Below, in pieces: positions 19,677 to 32,907 of a DNA stretch of 64,000 nt (within the stretch, counting starts at the first letter, position 1; each line of letters begins with the position of its first letter). The stretch lies in contig NZ_LZGN01000038.1 in the NCBI RefSeq assembly GCF_001690185.1, positions 372,001 to 436,000 of the forward strand, in the 5' to 3' direction. Origin of the DNA: Gilliamella sp. wkB308 (GTDB lineage: Bacteria > Pseudomonadota > Gammaproteobacteria > Enterobacterales > Orbaceae). The notes beneath the pieces are model-generated. The model saw only the letters and a program-made list of their open reading frames with translations, ran no database searches and was not told the origin of the DNA. The translations under genes and the position numbers were made by a program.

Positions 19677-20173
19677 TGCGATATATTTTATCAATTTTAA
19701 CAGAGAATGAACCTGGGGCTTTATCTCGAATTATTGGTCTGTTCTCACAACGTGGTTTTAATATTGAAACCATCACGACAGCACCGACAGAAGATCCGAC
19801 CATGCACAGAATGACCATTCAAACAACAGGTGATGAACATGTGCTAGAGCAGATTCAAAAGCAGCTTCATAAACTTGTCAATGTTTACCGTGTACATGAT
19901 TTAACCGAAGGGCCTCATGTTGAACGAGAAATTATGTTAGTGAAAGTGGCCGCTAAAGGGTCTGATGCACGAGATGAAGTCAAACGTTGTGCCGATATTT
20001 TTAGAGGCTCGATTGTCGATGTTACCGCAACGCATTACATTGTTCAATTATCGGGTACAAGTGAAAAACTTGATTCTTTCCTATTGTCGATACGTGAAAC
20101 TTGTCATATTGTCGAAATGGTTCGATCGGGAATTATTGGATTATCGCGTAGTGAAAAAACGGCAAATCACTAA
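19676..20173 (+). CDS. ilvH: Acetolactate synthase III regulatory subunit IlvH
   Basis: The 165-residue small subunit has an N-terminal ACT domain beginning [18 protein letters not shown], the valine-binding fold giving feedback control, and a C-terminal subunit-interaction domain. Its ATG shares one base with the ilvI stop (TAATG), so the two are translationally coupled and form a holoenzyme. Confidence 0.95.
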   Translation: MRYILSILTENEPGALSRIIGLFSQRGFNIETITTAPTEDPTMHRMTIQTTGDEHVLEQIQKQLHKLVNVYRVHDLTEGPHVEREIMLVKVAAKGSDARDEVKRCADIFRGSIVDVTATHYIVQLSGTSEKLDSFLLSIRETCHIVEMVRSGIIGLSRSEKTANH

Positions 20174-20248
20174 ATAAAAGAATAAGATTGACCAATTTTA
20201 TCGATTAAATATAACTATAATAATGTTTCATAAGGAATAAGTCACAAC

Positions 20249-21952
20249 ATGAATATACTTGGTTTAATATTTGTCATTCACATTTTGGTTTTGATCGTTT
20301 CATCGATTAGAAAAAACTTTAAAAGTGCCAAAAAAAAGAAAAAGTTAATGGAAAAAAACTATATTGTTGATCTTAAGCCTATCAGGCAATTATCCGCACT
20401 AGAAGAACGTCTTATAACACCTTATCTAAAAACAACGAAACATTTATCTTCAGAGGTAAAAGAATCGTCATTAATCAATTCAGATGTAATATCTATATCT
20501 GGCAAATTAGTCAAACAAAATATTAATCACTATGTTGGCGAAACACTTTTTTATAAAATTAATAATATTGATGTTGTTATCCCCTATGATATGGATCGTT
20601 TTATCTTAGATGATAATGTGGCTGAAGTAGTTTTCACTGAAGACTATGCAATTGTGATCAGGTTAAATGATCACGATATTCGTTATGCAGCGCATCAAAA
20701 TATCATCAATGAAAAAAAATTAGAAAATGATGAAATGGAGTATTGGGCAAATGAGTTTTTTGATGTTCAACATCCAGAAAATCATAATCATGACAATGAG
20801 ACGATAAACAATCGCATTGAAAATCAACAAAAATTTGGTTATGAAATTTTAATGACACGACAAGAAACACCGTTAGAATCAGCGTATCGAAATAAAAATA
20901 ATAAAGGGATAATTGCGGTATTTTTTTGCTTTTTAACAATTAATTATTTTTTAGATTTTTGGCAAAGTAATGAACTATTTGATCTGTTTTTGTTTGGTCT
21001 AAATTTAGTTGCAGTTATCTATTTTTATCGCCGTAAACCAAAGTCTAAAGTCAAAATTCAATATGTTAATCGAATAAGAGGAAAAGTTAAAAATAAAAAC
21101 TCTAAAACGAAACAAATTACTGTTGGTCACAATTCTATTTTAAATTATCCTGATAATTGGCAAGCATATATTCCCGAGCATACGTTAACCAATGTTGAGC
21201 TTGATGTTACTTTTGAGGATAAAAAAATAATTCGTTATGGTTATACACTGTCTGTTTCGAAAGAGGTTGAAAATTTTGGGTCGCCAAAGTTTACGGGGCG
21301 TAATTTATGGCTTTTTCTTGTAGGTATTATTTTGACATTTATTGTTTATGCAAAAGCCAATGTCAAAGATAATATCTTTTATATGTATCACTTTACGAAT
21401 CATGATCTAAAAAGTTGGAATTTTGATGATAGTTCACAATTATTAACCAACAATCTAAAAGAGGGCGATTGGGTAAATGTTACCACGGAAGGGGCACTTT
21501 GTGATAAATATAACAAAAAGGTAAAAAGTAAGTGTGAAAAAGTAGAAATTCATAATCAAACCGATAATGCTTCTTTCACCATTACGCTGAAAAATAAGTT
21601 TTTTAACGAAACGGATAGCAAAGACCAAGAGGATTTAGAATCTAATCGGGTTTCGAATTTCACTTCTTTAAATAGTTTGGATAGCCAATCGGGGCGAGTC
21701 AATTTTTCTGGATTAGTTTCAGATATCTATTATCGGGATGATAATTCTATCTCAGGATTTACGATTAATCCTGACATTAGATATCAAATTAATGAACAAG
21801 ACAGGTTGTTACCCATTATTTTAAGTATCTCTTTATTTGCTTTATTTGCATTGGGTACGATTTTTAATGGTTTAATTTTCGTTTGGAAACGGATACAAAA
21901 TCGAATTCGTAAAAGTAAGATTAAAAACTTTTATGCTCATCTTACAATTTAG
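20249..21952 (+). CDS. igaA: IgaA-like inner membrane attenuator of the Rcs phosphorelay (shortened)
   Basis: The 567-residue membrane protein aligns by eye along its length with enteric IgaA (YrfF, 711 residues). Matching landmarks are SALEERLITPYL near the start, YPDNWQAYIP and EVENF before the third hydrophobic region, and a C-terminal TM followed by a basic juxtamembrane tail. Five hydrophobic segments (about 3-19, 219-233, 241-259, 352-369, 521-545) give the expected IgaA topology. The periplasmic domain is about 140 residues shorter: Cys418 and Cys429 could match the first conserved cysteine pair, while the second pair is absent. IgaA restrains RcsC/RcsD signalling. It follows ilvH by 75 bp. 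The homology rests on pattern reading, not on a search. Confidence 0.75.
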   Translation: MNILGLIFVIHILVLIVSSIRKNFKSAKKKKKLMEKNYIVDLKPIRQLSALEERLITPYLKTTKHLSSEVKESSLINSDVISISGKLVKQNINHYVGETLFYKINNIDVVIPYDMDRFILDDNVAEVVFTEDYAIVIRLNDHDIRYAAHQNIINEKKLENDEMEYWANEFFDVQHPENHNHDNETINNRIENQQKFGYEILMTRQETPLESAYRNKNNKGIIAVFFCFLTINYFLDFWQSNELFDLFLFGLNLVAVIYFYRRKPKSKVKIQYVNRIRGKVKNKNSKTKQITVGHNSILNYPDNWQAYIPEHTLTNVELDVTFEDKKIIRYGYTLSVSKEVENFGSPKFTGRNLWLFLVGIILTFIVYAKANVKDNIFYMYHFTNHDLKSWNFDDSSQLLTNNLKEGDWVNVTTEGALCDKYNKKVKSKCEKVEIHNQTDNASFTITLKNKFFNETDSKDQEDLESNRVSNFTSLNSLDSQSGRVNFSGLVSDIYYRDDNSISGFTINPDIRYQINEQDRLLPIILSISLFALFALGTIFNGLIFVWKRIQNRIRKSKIKNFYAHLTI

Positions 21953-22061
21953 ATTTATTGCCGAGGATAATTCTGTTTTCCAATTAAAGTTGATTAGATT
22001 GAGTAGCATTAAATATATCTAATCAGCTTAATTAAAACATCTGTTAAAGATAATTATTCAA

Positions 22062-22090
22062 TTGTGAGCAAGGTCAGATTCTGTTATACT
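22062..22090 (+). promoter_or_regulatory. Candidate sigma-70 promoter of pyrG
   Basis: TTGTGA at 22062-22067, a 17-base spacer and TATACT at 22085-22090, about 95 bp before the pyrG ATG. It probably drives pyrG-eno. Confidence 0.5.
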
Positions 22091-22162
22091 ATTTTCCCGT
22101 CTGATTTATCGTATATTGTGTTGCTTTTATCGTTTGAAAACGACTCAATATTGTTCTTATAA

Positions 22163-23821
<1,659 letters not shown>

Positions 23822-23843
23822 TTTTAAAGTTTTACATTTGTAA

Positions 23844-25172
<1,329 letters not shown>

Positions 25173-25207
25173 TTGAGTTTATAAAACTGAATAATTGTTC
25201 AACTAAG

Positions 25208-25237
25208 AAACGGTGACCAGTTCACCGTTTTTTATTT
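25208..25237 (+). terminator. Terminator of pyrG-eno
   Basis: The stem AAACGGTGA / TCACCGTTT with a 5-base loop is followed by TTTATTTT, 35 bp after the eno stop. Confidence 0.85.
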
Positions 25238-25401
25238 TCTTTTCTTATAGAATACGATGGCAAAGGTTGCGTTGATTTATGTTGTATTGTACTCTTAATA
25301 GTTGGTATTTATGACTAATCTTTGATATCTATTGATATTTTATAATTTAGCCACATATAAAATTTTTATAAATTAACTAACTCAAATTTATTTTTCTGCT
25401 T

Positions 25402-26346
25402 ATGAATAATATTACGAATATGTCCCAGCCAAAAAGCAAATGGCAACTTTTTAACTGGCTATGTACCGGTAAACTACCGCTAAATGAACTTTGGCTTAAT
25501 CCGACTTATCGTTATAAATTTTTTTTTAGAACCTTATTTTTAAGTCCTATTACACTAAAATGGTTAGATAAATTAAGACAATATCCATTACTTGGCTACT
25601 ATTTTTCTTGCCAAACCAATTTACCGTGTAAATTACAAAGACCCTATTTATCATCAAGTTTGTCGCAACAAGAGCGTTTTGATGCGTTAGCTTGTCATTA
25701 TGATTTTTTAGCGAATCAGCCTGATAGCATGACTAAGGCTTTTTATGATCCTAAAACTCCTTATGTATTGGCTAACCTAACAGTAAAAAATGAGGCTAAT
25801 ATTCAAATTGCGATTCAAGCTCGTAACAAGTTTGCTCGAGAAGGCGAAATAAGCCTTTATTTTTATGATAATGAGGGTATTGATTTAGCAACATTAACTT
25901 TTTCAATCATTCAATATCAACAAAAAACGACTTTATTTATTGCAGGGTTGCAAGGTAGCGGTCATCATGAAGCGCGAGTTCGGGTGCAAAAAGCGACTAA
26001 GCAATGTTATGGATTATTTCCAAAACGAGTCGCCGTTGAGGCAGCATTAATCATTGCACATTATTTTCAGCTAGAGCAAATTGTGGCGGTTGGAAATAAA
26101 ACGCATGTCTATAACAATTGGCGTTATAACAGCAGACAAGAACGAATTTTGTCCGATTATGATGATTTTTGGTTAACGATCGATGGTCAACAAGACGATC
26201 GTGAGTTATTTATTTTACCCACTGAAATTAGCCGAAAATCGATAGAAGATATAGCGAGTAAAAAACGTTCTGAATACCGTAATCGTTATGCTTTGTTAGA
26301 TCAACTCAAACTGAATATTGAAACACAATTAGCATCATTTATATAA
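25402..26346 (+). CDS. VirK/YbjX family protein (DUF535)
   Basis: The 314-residue protein matches the DUF535 family (E. coli YbjX, Salmonella/Shigella VirK). Conserved features are FIAGLQGSG, KRVAVEAAL and the tail NRYALLDQL. Family members have been linked to survival against antimicrobial peptides and to virulence, but the biochemistry is unknown. No signal peptide is evident. A second in-frame ATG at 25420 is an alternative start; neither has a strong ribosome site. Confidence 0.8.
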   Translation: MNNITNMSQPKSKWQLFNWLCTGKLPLNELWLNPTYRYKFFFRTLFLSPITLKWLDKLRQYPLLGYYFSCQTNLPCKLQRPYLSSSLSQQERFDALACHYDFLANQPDSMTKAFYDPKTPYVLANLTVKNEANIQIAIQARNKFAREGEISLYFYDNEGIDLATLTFSIIQYQQKTTLFIAGLQGSGHHEARVRVQKATKQCYGLFPKRVAVEAALIIAHYFQLEQIVAVGNKTHVYNNWRYNSRQERILSDYDDFWLTIDGQQDDRELFILPTEISRKSIEDIASKKRSEYRNRYALLDQLKLNIETQLASFI

Positions 26347-26353
26347 TAGAGTA

Positions 26354-26373
26354 AAGGTAATGATTATTACCTT
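26354..26373. terminator. Hairpin after the DUF535 gene
   Basis: The stem AAGGTAAT / ATTACCTT with a 4-base loop lies 7 bp after the stop. The T-run is poor, so termination is only probable. Confidence 0.4.
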
Positions 26374-26490
26374 ATGTAGTGCCAAATTATCAAAATTGAT
26401 TACAATCGATATTCAACTTGTTGTTTATCGATTTTTTTAATTAAAGCTTAATAAAATAATCGCCTCAAATTAATTGGTAGGGAATGAAAT

Positions 26491-27393
26491 ATGTATTTTG
26501 GTATTCTAATAGCACTTGTGCCTTTGTGCATTGGTTATTTAATTAAATGCAAACAAGAAAAATGGATAGCTAAAATTAACCAAATTCTAAGTTGGATGGT
26601 TTATTTTATTCTTTTTATCATGGGCGCAGAACTTGCTCATTTAGATAACCTCGCGACGAATTTGCAAAACATTCTATTTTATACTGTTATTATTTTTATC
26701 TGTACTTTTGGCGGTAATTTTATCTTTCTTATGTTATTTGACCTATTTTTACCGTGGAAAACTTCAAGTGCTAATCAAACCTTTGGTTCACGCGTAAAAA
26801 TGATATTGGAATCATTACGTGTCTTTATTGCACTTGTTTTGGGATTTATAGTCGGACTTTTTCCATTGTTTGTATGGCAATATACCGAAAACATTATTCA
26901 GGTTGTTTTAGTTTTTTTACTCTTGTTAATTGGTATTCAGTTAAGAAGTAATAATATTTCACTTAAACAAATTTTACTTAACAAAGTCGGTATTGCAACA
27001 ACGCTAATTGTCATTATAAGCACTTTTATTGGTGGAATGGTAGCCGCTTTATTATTAGATCTCCCTTTGCGTGTAGGATTAGGTATGTCATCTGGATTTG
27101 GTTGGTATTCTTTGTCAGGTATTTTAATGACTGAAGCGCATGGAGCAATTATTGGTAGTGCCACATTTTTAAATGATATATTACGTGAACTTTTTGCCAT
27201 TATACTTATTCCAACATTAATAAAACGGTATAAATTAACAACACTGGGTTTATGTGGTGCAACGTCTATGGATTTTACTTTGCCTATGTTACAAAAAGGA
27301 GCTGGTATAATGATAGTGCCACCTGCTATCGTGCAAGGTTTTTTGCTTACATTGCTAATGCCAATATTTATGACGCTGTTTAATTATGGATGA
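26491..27393 (+). CDS. lysO: LysO-type L-lysine exporter (YbjE, DUF340)
   Basis: This 300-residue protein has about eight hydrophobic segments. The conserved block GFGWYSLSGILMTEAHGA and the C-terminal GAGIMIVPPAIVQGF are characteristic of LysO/YbjE, which exports lysine and confers thialysine resistance in E. coli. GGGAATG lies shortly before the ATG. It is near a YbjX-type gene, as the corresponding genes loosely are in E. coli. Regulation by an ArgP-type activator is possible but not visible. Confidence 0.85.
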   Translation: MYFGILIALVPLCIGYLIKCKQEKWIAKINQILSWMVYFILFIMGAELAHLDNLATNLQNILFYTVIIFICTFGGNFIFLMLFDLFLPWKTSSANQTFGSRVKMILESLRVFIALVLGFIVGLFPLFVWQYTENIIQVVLVFLLLLIGIQLRSNNISLKQILLNKVGIATTLIVIISTFIGGMVAALLLDLPLRVGLGMSSGFGWYSLSGILMTEAHGAIIGSATFLNDILRELFAIILIPTLIKRYKLTTLGLCGATSMDFTLPMLQKGAGIMIVPPAIVQGFLLTLLMPIFMTLFNYG

Positions 27394-27554
27394 TAGATTA
27401 TTCATTACTTGAGTTAAAAATCATATATTGATGAATTGAAAATGATATAAAAAAGTTAATGGTATGATGAATTGAACAAAATTGCCTGGATTGCAAATTG
27501 GCAATATGATTACCTTATGTTACACTGCCGAAATCCGAATGATTTGAGTGAATT

Positions 27555-28427
27555 ATGAATAGTGGATCGATTGATTATTGTGCGATAGGTCAGCGTTTAC
27601 GGGCGTATCGTATAGCAGCTTCCTTAAAAGCAGAAGACATTGCACAAAATCTTAAAATTTCAAGAGCTGCGGTTTATCGTTTAGAAAAGGGTGAAATTAT
27701 CAAAATCGAAACATTAGGACGTTTAGCGACTTTGTTAGATACATCCTTAGCGAGCTTGCTTGGTATTGATACGGAATATTATTCAAGTGGTGAAGGCTTT
27801 TTTGAACGTATGCGCCAACTTGAAGAACAATCAACACATATTTATTCTCATTTTGATCCTTTTTCTTTTTTACTCACTTCACCAGATTATCTTTCTCATC
27901 TTGCTATGATGCTAGATGAATCGGGCGATTCAATTAATTTAAAAAAATATGCAACAACGTTAGCCATTTTAAAAGAACGACAAACACAATTTTATCAATC
28001 AGTGCCTAAAGTCATTAATTTAATTAGTTTACGCAATGTAGAGCGTTTTTTACATATTGGTTTAGTCGGTAATTTAAATCTTTCACCAGGTAAAAAGTCC
28101 GAACGCATGCTATTAGCTCGCAAAGAAGTCTATCACTTAATTGAATTAATTGAACAACAAATTTATTCGCCAACCATTGCTATTACAGAGCATGCTATTC
28201 CATCTATTGCTTTTCAATTATTTTATCAAAATGAAAGCCCGATTTCGTTAGCGATGAGCCCATTTCGATTAGGTGAATTACCAAATGTGACCACAGGGAT
28301 TGCTTCTATTACCTCATCTTATGATGCGATTAAGCGATACCGTTTGTTATTTGATAAATTGTGGCAAAATAGTGCTAAAGATAAACAAGCAATTGAATTG
28401 TTGAAAGCAACTTTAGATAAATTTTAA
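27555..28427 (+). CDS. XRE-family helix-turn-helix regulator
   Basis: The N-terminal helix-turn-helix (about 10-65; [16 protein letters not shown]) is followed by a C-terminal domain of about 220 residues that I do not recognise. It is a predicted cytoplasmic DNA-binding protein. It ends 19 bp before aroA and has no terminator between, so it may lead the aroA-cmk transcript. In E. coli serC holds this upstream position. Targets are unknown. Confidence 0.75.
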   Translation: MNSGSIDYCAIGQRLRAYRIAASLKAEDIAQNLKISRAAVYRLEKGEIIKIETLGRLATLLDTSLASLLGIDTEYYSSGEGFFERMRQLEEQSTHIYSHFDPFSFLLTSPDYLSHLAMMLDESGDSINLKKYATTLAILKERQTQFYQSVPKVINLISLRNVERFLHIGLVGNLNLSPGKKSERMLLARKEVYHLIELIEQQIYSPTIAITEHAIPSIAFQLFYQNESPISLAMSPFRLGELPNVTTGIASITSSYDAIKRYRLLFDKLWQNSAKDKQAIELLKATLDKF

Positions 28428-28446
28428 AAATATAAAGAGAACTATC

Positions 28447-29727
28447 ATGTTATCCCTAACATTACAACCGATAAAAAGATTTAATGGTACGATAAACTTA
28501 CCAGGTTCAAAAAGCGTGTCTAATCGGGCGCTACTTTTGTCTGCATTGAGTCATGGTAATACACGTTTAACAAATTTATTAGATAGTGATGATGTCCGTT
28601 ATATGCTTGATGCGCTAAAAGCATTAGGTGTTACGTGTCAATTATCGAATGATCGCACGATTTGTGATGTTGAGGGCGTCGGCGGAAAATTACATTCATC
28701 CCACGCATTAGAGCTTTTTTTAGGGAATGCCGGTACGGCGATGCGCCCTCTAACTGCTGCGTTATGTCTTGGCGAAAATAATATTGTGCTTACGGGCGAA
28801 CCACGTATGAAAGAGCGCCCGATAGGACATTTAGTTGATGCACTACGTCAAGGCGGGGCTAAAATAGATTATCTTGAAAATGAAGGTTATCCACCACTGC
28901 ATATTCATGGGGGCTTTATTGGCGGAAATATTCAGGTGGATGGCTCTGTTTCAAGTCAATTTTTAACGGCACTATTAATGGCATCCCCACTTGCTGATAA
29001 CGATACTGAAATTACTATTTTAGGGGATTTAGTCTCTAAACCCTATATTGATATCACGATCAAAATGATGGCGATATTTGGGGTGTCGGTCATCAATGAT
29101 AATTATCAAAAATTTGTTATCAAAGCAAAACAAACTTATTTATCACCAGGTACGTATTTGGTTGAAGGTGATGCTTCATCAGCTTCGTATTTTTTAGCTG
29201 CAGCGGCGATTAAAGGTGGCACTGTTCGCGTCACCGGTATTGGTAAAAAAAGCTTACAAGGTGATACCCAATTTGCTCATGTACTTGAAAAAATGGGTGC
29301 CAAAGTAACGTGGGCTGATGATTATATCGAGTGTAGCCGAGGAGAACTTAACGGTATTGATATGGATATGAATCATATCCCTGATGCGGCGATGACAATA
29401 GCAACAACCGCTTTGTTTGCCAAAGGATCCACAACTATCCGTAATATCTATAACTGGCGAGTTAAAGAAACTGACCGCTTATCTGCTATGGCAACTGAAT
29501 TGCGTAAAGTAGGGGCAAAGGTTGAAGAAGGTAACGATTATATAACGATTATCCCGCCTAACTCTTTAACACATGCTGAAATAAAAACCTATAACGATCA
29601 TCGTATGGCAATGTGTTTTTCATTAGTGGCATTATCCGATACGCCCGTGACTATATTAGATCCTAAATGTACAATGAAAACATTTCCTGACTATTTTGAA
29701 CAATTTAAACGATTGAGTGAATACTAA
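28447..29727 (+). CDS. aroA: 3-phosphoshikimate 1-carboxyvinyltransferase (EPSP synthase)
   Basis: The 426-residue shikimate-pathway enzyme joins phosphoenolpyruvate to shikimate-3-phosphate. [13 protein letters not shown] near the N-terminus, [15 protein letters not shown] and the C-terminal [10 protein letters not shown] are the EPSP synthase signatures. The NAGTAMRP form is that of the class I enzymes. cmk begins directly at the stop codon, so the two are co-translated. Confidence 0.97.
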   Translation: MLSLTLQPIKRFNGTINLPGSKSVSNRALLLSALSHGNTRLTNLLDSDDVRYMLDALKALGVTCQLSNDRTICDVEGVGGKLHSSHALELFLGNAGTAMRPLTAALCLGENNIVLTGEPRMKERPIGHLVDALRQGGAKIDYLENEGYPPLHIHGGFIGGNIQVDGSVSSQFLTALLMASPLADNDTEITILGDLVSKPYIDITIKMMAIFGVSVINDNYQKFVIKAKQTYLSPGTYLVEGDASSASYFLAAAAIKGGTVRVTGIGKKSLQGDTQFAHVLEKMGAKVTWADDYIECSRGELNGIDMDMNHIPDAAMTIATTALFAKGSTTIRNIYNWRVKETDRLSAMATELRKVGAKVEEGNDYITIIPPNSLTHAEIKTYNDHRMAMCFSLVALSDTPVTILDPKCTMKTFPDYFEQFKRLSEY

Positions 29728-30408
29728 ATGAATACATTAGTTCCTGTTATAGCTGTTGATGGCCCTAGTGGTGTGGGGAAGGGCACGTTGTGCCAAGCGT
29801 TAGCTAATCATTTCAATTGGCATCTTTTAGATTCTGGTGCAATTTATCGAGTGCTTGCGTTATCGGCGCTCAATCATCATATTGCACTGGATGATGAACA
29901 ACAATTAACTCAATTAGCATTAAATTTACCTTTAAGATTTGATACCCGTCATGGCGAAGTCAAAGTACTATTAAATGGCGTCGATGTCTCTAAAGATATT
30001 CGTACTGAAGAGACTGGAGGCGCTGCTTCTAAAGTCGCTTCGCTAAATCAAGTTCGGGCAGCATTATTGCAACGGCAAAGAGATTTCAGGCAAGCACCGG
30101 GGTTAATTGCTGATGGGCGAGATATGGGGACAGTTGTATTTACTGATGCGCCGGTAAAAATTTTTCTGGATGCTAGCCCACACTCAAGAGCAGAAAGAAG
30201 AATGAAACAGTTGCAAGATAAGCAAAAACATGCTAAATTCGCCGAAATTTTGCAGGAGATAACTGCGCGTGATGAGCGAGATCGTAATCGAGCCGTTGCC
30301 CCATTAAAACCTGCAACAGATGCACTAATAATTGATACCACATCACTCTCTATTCAAGATGTATTTAATCAATCTATTACGTATATAAACGAAAAACTTG
30401 CGTTGTAA
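29728..30408 (+). CDS. cmk: Cytidylate kinase
   Basis: This 226-residue P-loop kinase phosphorylates CMP and dCMP. The Walker A motif is GPSGVGKGT near residues 12-20, with the substrate-binding LLDSGAIYR and the lid region ERRMKQL. It abuts aroA and precedes rpsA, a widely conserved order. Confidence 0.96.
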   Translation: MNTLVPVIAVDGPSGVGKGTLCQALANHFNWHLLDSGAIYRVLALSALNHHIALDDEQQLTQLALNLPLRFDTRHGEVKVLLNGVDVSKDIRTEETGGAASKVASLNQVRAALLQRQRDFRQAPGLIADGRDMGTVVFTDAPVKIFLDASPHSRAERRMKQLQDKQKHAKFAEILQEITARDERDRNRAVAPLKPATDALIIDTTSLSIQDVFNQSITYINEKLAL

Positions 30409-30431
30409 ATTTACTTATAACGTGAACAAAG

Positions 30432-30491
30432 CTCCATTATAAGGACGAGTGGAGTATCATAAACAACCCCACAAGACATGATGTAATGTGG
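30432..30491 (+). promoter_or_regulatory. rpsA leader with two hairpins and no Shine-Dalgarno site
   Basis: CTCCATT at 30432-30438 pairs with AGTGGAG at 30448-30454 and displays GGA in its loop. CCACA at 30469-30473 pairs with TGTGG at 30487-30491. The rpsA ATG has no purine-rich ribosome site. In gammaproteobacteria the rpsA leader folds into hairpins with GGA-type loops that replace the Shine-Dalgarno site and allow S1 autoregulation; this leader fits that pattern. Confidence 0.55.
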
Positions 30492-30519
30492 ACGTTAATA
30501 TTAATTTAAGTATATAAAT

Positions 30520-32202
30520 ATGACTGAATCTTTTGCTCAACTCTTTGAAGAGTCTTTAAATCAACTAGACACTCGTTCTGGTAACATGATCCGTGGTACT
30601 GTCGTTGCAATCGACAAAGATGTTGTTTTAGTTGATGCTGGTTTAAAATCTGAATCAGCAATTCCAGTAGAGCAGTTTAAAAATGCCCAAGGCGAATTAG
30701 AAGTTAAAGTTGGCGACGTTGTTGATGTCGTACTTGACTCAATTGAAGATGGCTTTGGTGAAACCATTCTATCTCGTGAAAAAGCTAAACGTCATGAAGC
30801 GTGGCTTACATTAGAAAAAGCAGTTGAAGATGCTGCAACAGTTTTAGGTGTTATCAATGGTAAAGTGAAAGGTGGCTTTACGGTTGATCTTAATGGCGTT
30901 CGTGCGTTCCTTCCTGGTTCGCTTGTTGATGTACGTCCATTACGCGATACTTCTCATATTGAAAATAGAGAAATCGAATTAAAAGTTATTAAATTAGATC
31001 AAAAACGTAACAACGTTGTTGTTTCTCGTCGTGCAGTAATTGAATCTGAAAATAGCGCAGAAAGAGAACAACTTCTTGAAAATCTTCAAGAAGGTTCTGA
31101 AGTTAAAGGTATCATCAAAAATCTTACTGATTACGGTGCATTCGTTGATCTTGGTGGCGTTGATGGTTTACTTCATATTACTGATATGGCTTGGAAACGT
31201 GTTAAACACCCAAGTGAAGTGGTTGAAGTGGGTCAAGAGTTACTTGTTAAAGTACTTAAATTTGATAAAGACCGTTCACGTGTTTCTCTTGGCTTAAAAC
31301 AATTAGGCGAAGATCCATGGGTTTCTATTGCTAAACGTTATCCAGAAGGCACTAAAGTAACTGGTAAAGTAACTAACTTAACTGATTACGGTTGTTTCGT
31401 AGAAATTGAAACGGGTGTTGAAGGTTTAGTACACGTTTCTGAAATGGATTGGACTAACAAAAACATTCACCCATCTAAAGTGGTTAGCTTAGGTGATGAA
31501 GTTGAAGTTATTGTACTTGAAATTGATGAAGAACGTCGTCGTATTTCTCTTGGTCTTAAACAATGTAAACCAAATCCATGGTTACAATTTGCTGAATCAC
31601 ACAATAAAGGTGACAAAGTTAGCGGTAAGATCAAATCAATCACTGATTTCGGTATCTTCATCGGTTTAGATGGTGGTATTGATGGTTTAGTTCATCTTTC
31701 TGATATCTCTTGGAATATGCCAGGTGAAGAAGCAGTTAAAGCTTATAAGAAAGGTGATGATATCGAAGCGGTTGTATTACAAGTTGATGCAGAACGTGAG
31801 CGTATCTCTTTAGGTATTAAACAACTTGAAGATGATCCATTTAGTAGCTTTGCTTCAAACTTCAAAAAAGGTTCAATTGTTAAAGGTCGTGTAACAGCTG
31901 TTGATGCTAAAGGCGCAACAATTGAAATCGCAGAAGGCATTGAAGGTTACTTAAAAGCTCAAGATATCGCACGTGAACGTATTGAAGATGCAACAACTGC
32001 ATTAAAAGTTGGTGATGAAGTCGAGGCTAAGATTGTTAATATCGATCGTAAAACTCGCGCAATTTCATTATCTGTACGAGCTAAAGATGAAGCTGACGAA
32101 AAAGAAGCGCTTGCTGCTGTAAATAATACTTCAACTCAAGAAGAAGCATCATTTACTAATGCAATGGCTGAAGCATTCAAGGCTGCATCAAAAACCGAGT
32201 AA
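30520..32202 (+). CDS. rpsA: 30S ribosomal protein S1
   Basis: The 560-residue protein has six S1 RNA-binding repeats. Repeats 3-6 carry the recurring [12 protein letters not shown]...GLLHITDM type pattern, and the protein starts with [11 protein letters not shown] as in E. coli S1 (557 residues). S1 unfolds mRNA and docks it on the 30S subunit. Strong codon bias suits a highly expressed gene. The leader lacks a Shine-Dalgarno site. It is followed by a terminator and ihfB. Confidence 0.97.
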   Translation: MTESFAQLFEESLNQLDTRSGNMIRGTVVAIDKDVVLVDAGLKSESAIPVEQFKNAQGELEVKVGDVVDVVLDSIEDGFGETILSREKAKRHEAWLTLEKAVEDAATVLGVINGKVKGGFTVDLNGVRAFLPGSLVDVRPLRDTSHIENREIELKVIKLDQKRNNVVVSRRAVIESENSAEREQLLENLQEGSEVKGIIKNLTDYGAFVDLGGVDGLLHITDMAWKRVKHPSEVVEVGQELLVKVLKFDKDRSRVSLGLKQLGEDPWVSIAKRYPEGTKVTGKVTNLTDYGCFVEIETGVEGLVHVSEMDWTNKNIHPSKVVSLGDEVEVIVLEIDEERRRISLGLKQCKPNPWLQFAESHNKGDKVSGKIKSITDFGIFIGLDGGIDGLVHLSDISWNMPGEEAVKAYKKGDDIEAVVLQVDAERERISLGIKQLEDDPFSSFASNFKKGSIVKGRVTAVDAKGATIEIAEGIEGYLKAQDIARERIEDATTALKVGDEVEAKIVNIDRKTRAISLSVRAKDEADEKEALAAVNNTSTQEEASFTNAMAEAFKAASKTE

Positions 32203-32222
32203 AAAATATTCAATTAAAAAGT

Positions 32223-32244
32223 AAAGAGGGCTTGCCCTCTTTTT
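32223..32244 (+). terminator. Terminator of rpsA
   Basis: AAAGAGGG pairs with CCCTCTTT around CTTG, followed by a T-run, 20 bp after the rpsA stop. Confidence 0.8.
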
Positions 32245-32300
32245 CTTTTGTGGTATAAAATGAATAAATTATATATCACATACATAACTTAGGAGTGACC

Positions 32301-32591
32301 ATGAACAGATCAGATTTAGTGGAAAAGATAGTCAACTGGCGGGCACACCTTCCTGTGCAACTTGTTGATGACGCTGTAAGAGATATTATTGAACAGATCG
32401 CTTTAGCTATGGAAAGCAACGATCGTGTAGAAATTCGAGGATTTGGTAGTTTCAGCTTAAATTATCGTGCACCACGTAAAGCGAGAAACCCAAGAACTGG
32501 TGGTAATGTTGAGGTTAAACATAAATACATTCCTCATTTTAAACCAGGTAAAGAATTACGTGAAAGAGTAAATAATGCCGCTAAAGCATAA
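32301..32591 (+). CDS. ihfB: Integration host factor subunit beta
   Basis: The 96-residue DNA-bending protein of the HU/IHF family has the beta-arm region RAPRKARNPRTG with the intercalating proline and the C-terminal PHFKPGKELRERV. The ATG at 32301 is chosen because AGGAG at 32291-32295 precedes it; the GTG at 32295 overlaps that site. It pairs with IhfA, encoded elsewhere. The order rpsA-ihfB-comEC matches enteric genomes. Confidence 0.95.
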   Translation: MNRSDLVEKIVNWRAHLPVQLVDDAVRDIIEQIALAMESNDRVEIRGFGSFSLNYRAPRKARNPRTGGNVEVKHKYIPHFKPGKELRERVNNAAKA

Positions 32592-32614
32592 TCTCTAAAA
32601 TAATATTTAGTTTT

Positions 32615-32645
32615 AAAGCCTTTGAGTTATCTCAAAGGCTTTTTT
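32615..32645 (+). terminator. Strong terminator of ihfB
   Basis: The 12-bp stem AAAGCCTTTGAG / CTCAAAGGCTTT has a TTAT loop and a following T-run. Confidence 0.88.
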
Positions 32646-32807
32646 ATTACCCCCTCAATTAATATATAGATTACACATTAAACCGTTATTTAAAAATAAT
32701 TAAAAAGTCTGATGACTATTTAAAGTAATTTTAGCCTTAACACCTATCAAAATACGTTTCAAGAATATTCTTATCATAATGATCGTTTTTTAACAAATGC
32801 AAATTAA

Positions 32808-32829
32808 GATTGGAACCAAGATCGCAATA
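32808..32829 (+). promoter_or_regulatory. Weak candidate CRP-S (competence) site upstream of comEC
   Basis: The right half reads ATCGCAA, an exact match to the CRP-S half site of Pasteurellaceae and enteric competence genes. The left half keeps only TTG and one A. Its centre lies about 73 bp before the transcription start predicted from the promoter at 32858. Only one half is convincing. Confidence 0.25.
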
Positions 32830-32857
32830 TCTATCAAAAAGTTCTGAGCATAATTTA

Positions 32858-32885
32858 TTGACAGGTTAAGCTAAATTATTATTAA
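32858..32885 (+). promoter_or_regulatory. Candidate promoter of comEC
   Basis: TTGACA at 32858-32863, a 16-base spacer and TATTAA at 32880-32885, just upstream of the comEC ATG. Confidence 0.35.
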
Positions 32886-32907
32886 TTTGATAGCCTAAAT
32901 TGAGCCA

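Larger units (their letters stand above)
32646..32907. other. Intergenic region upstream of comEC
   Basis: This AT-rich stretch after the ihfB terminator (total gap 316 bp) holds a candidate promoter and a candidate CRP-S-like half site for comEC. No ORF was recognised. Confidence 0.4.
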
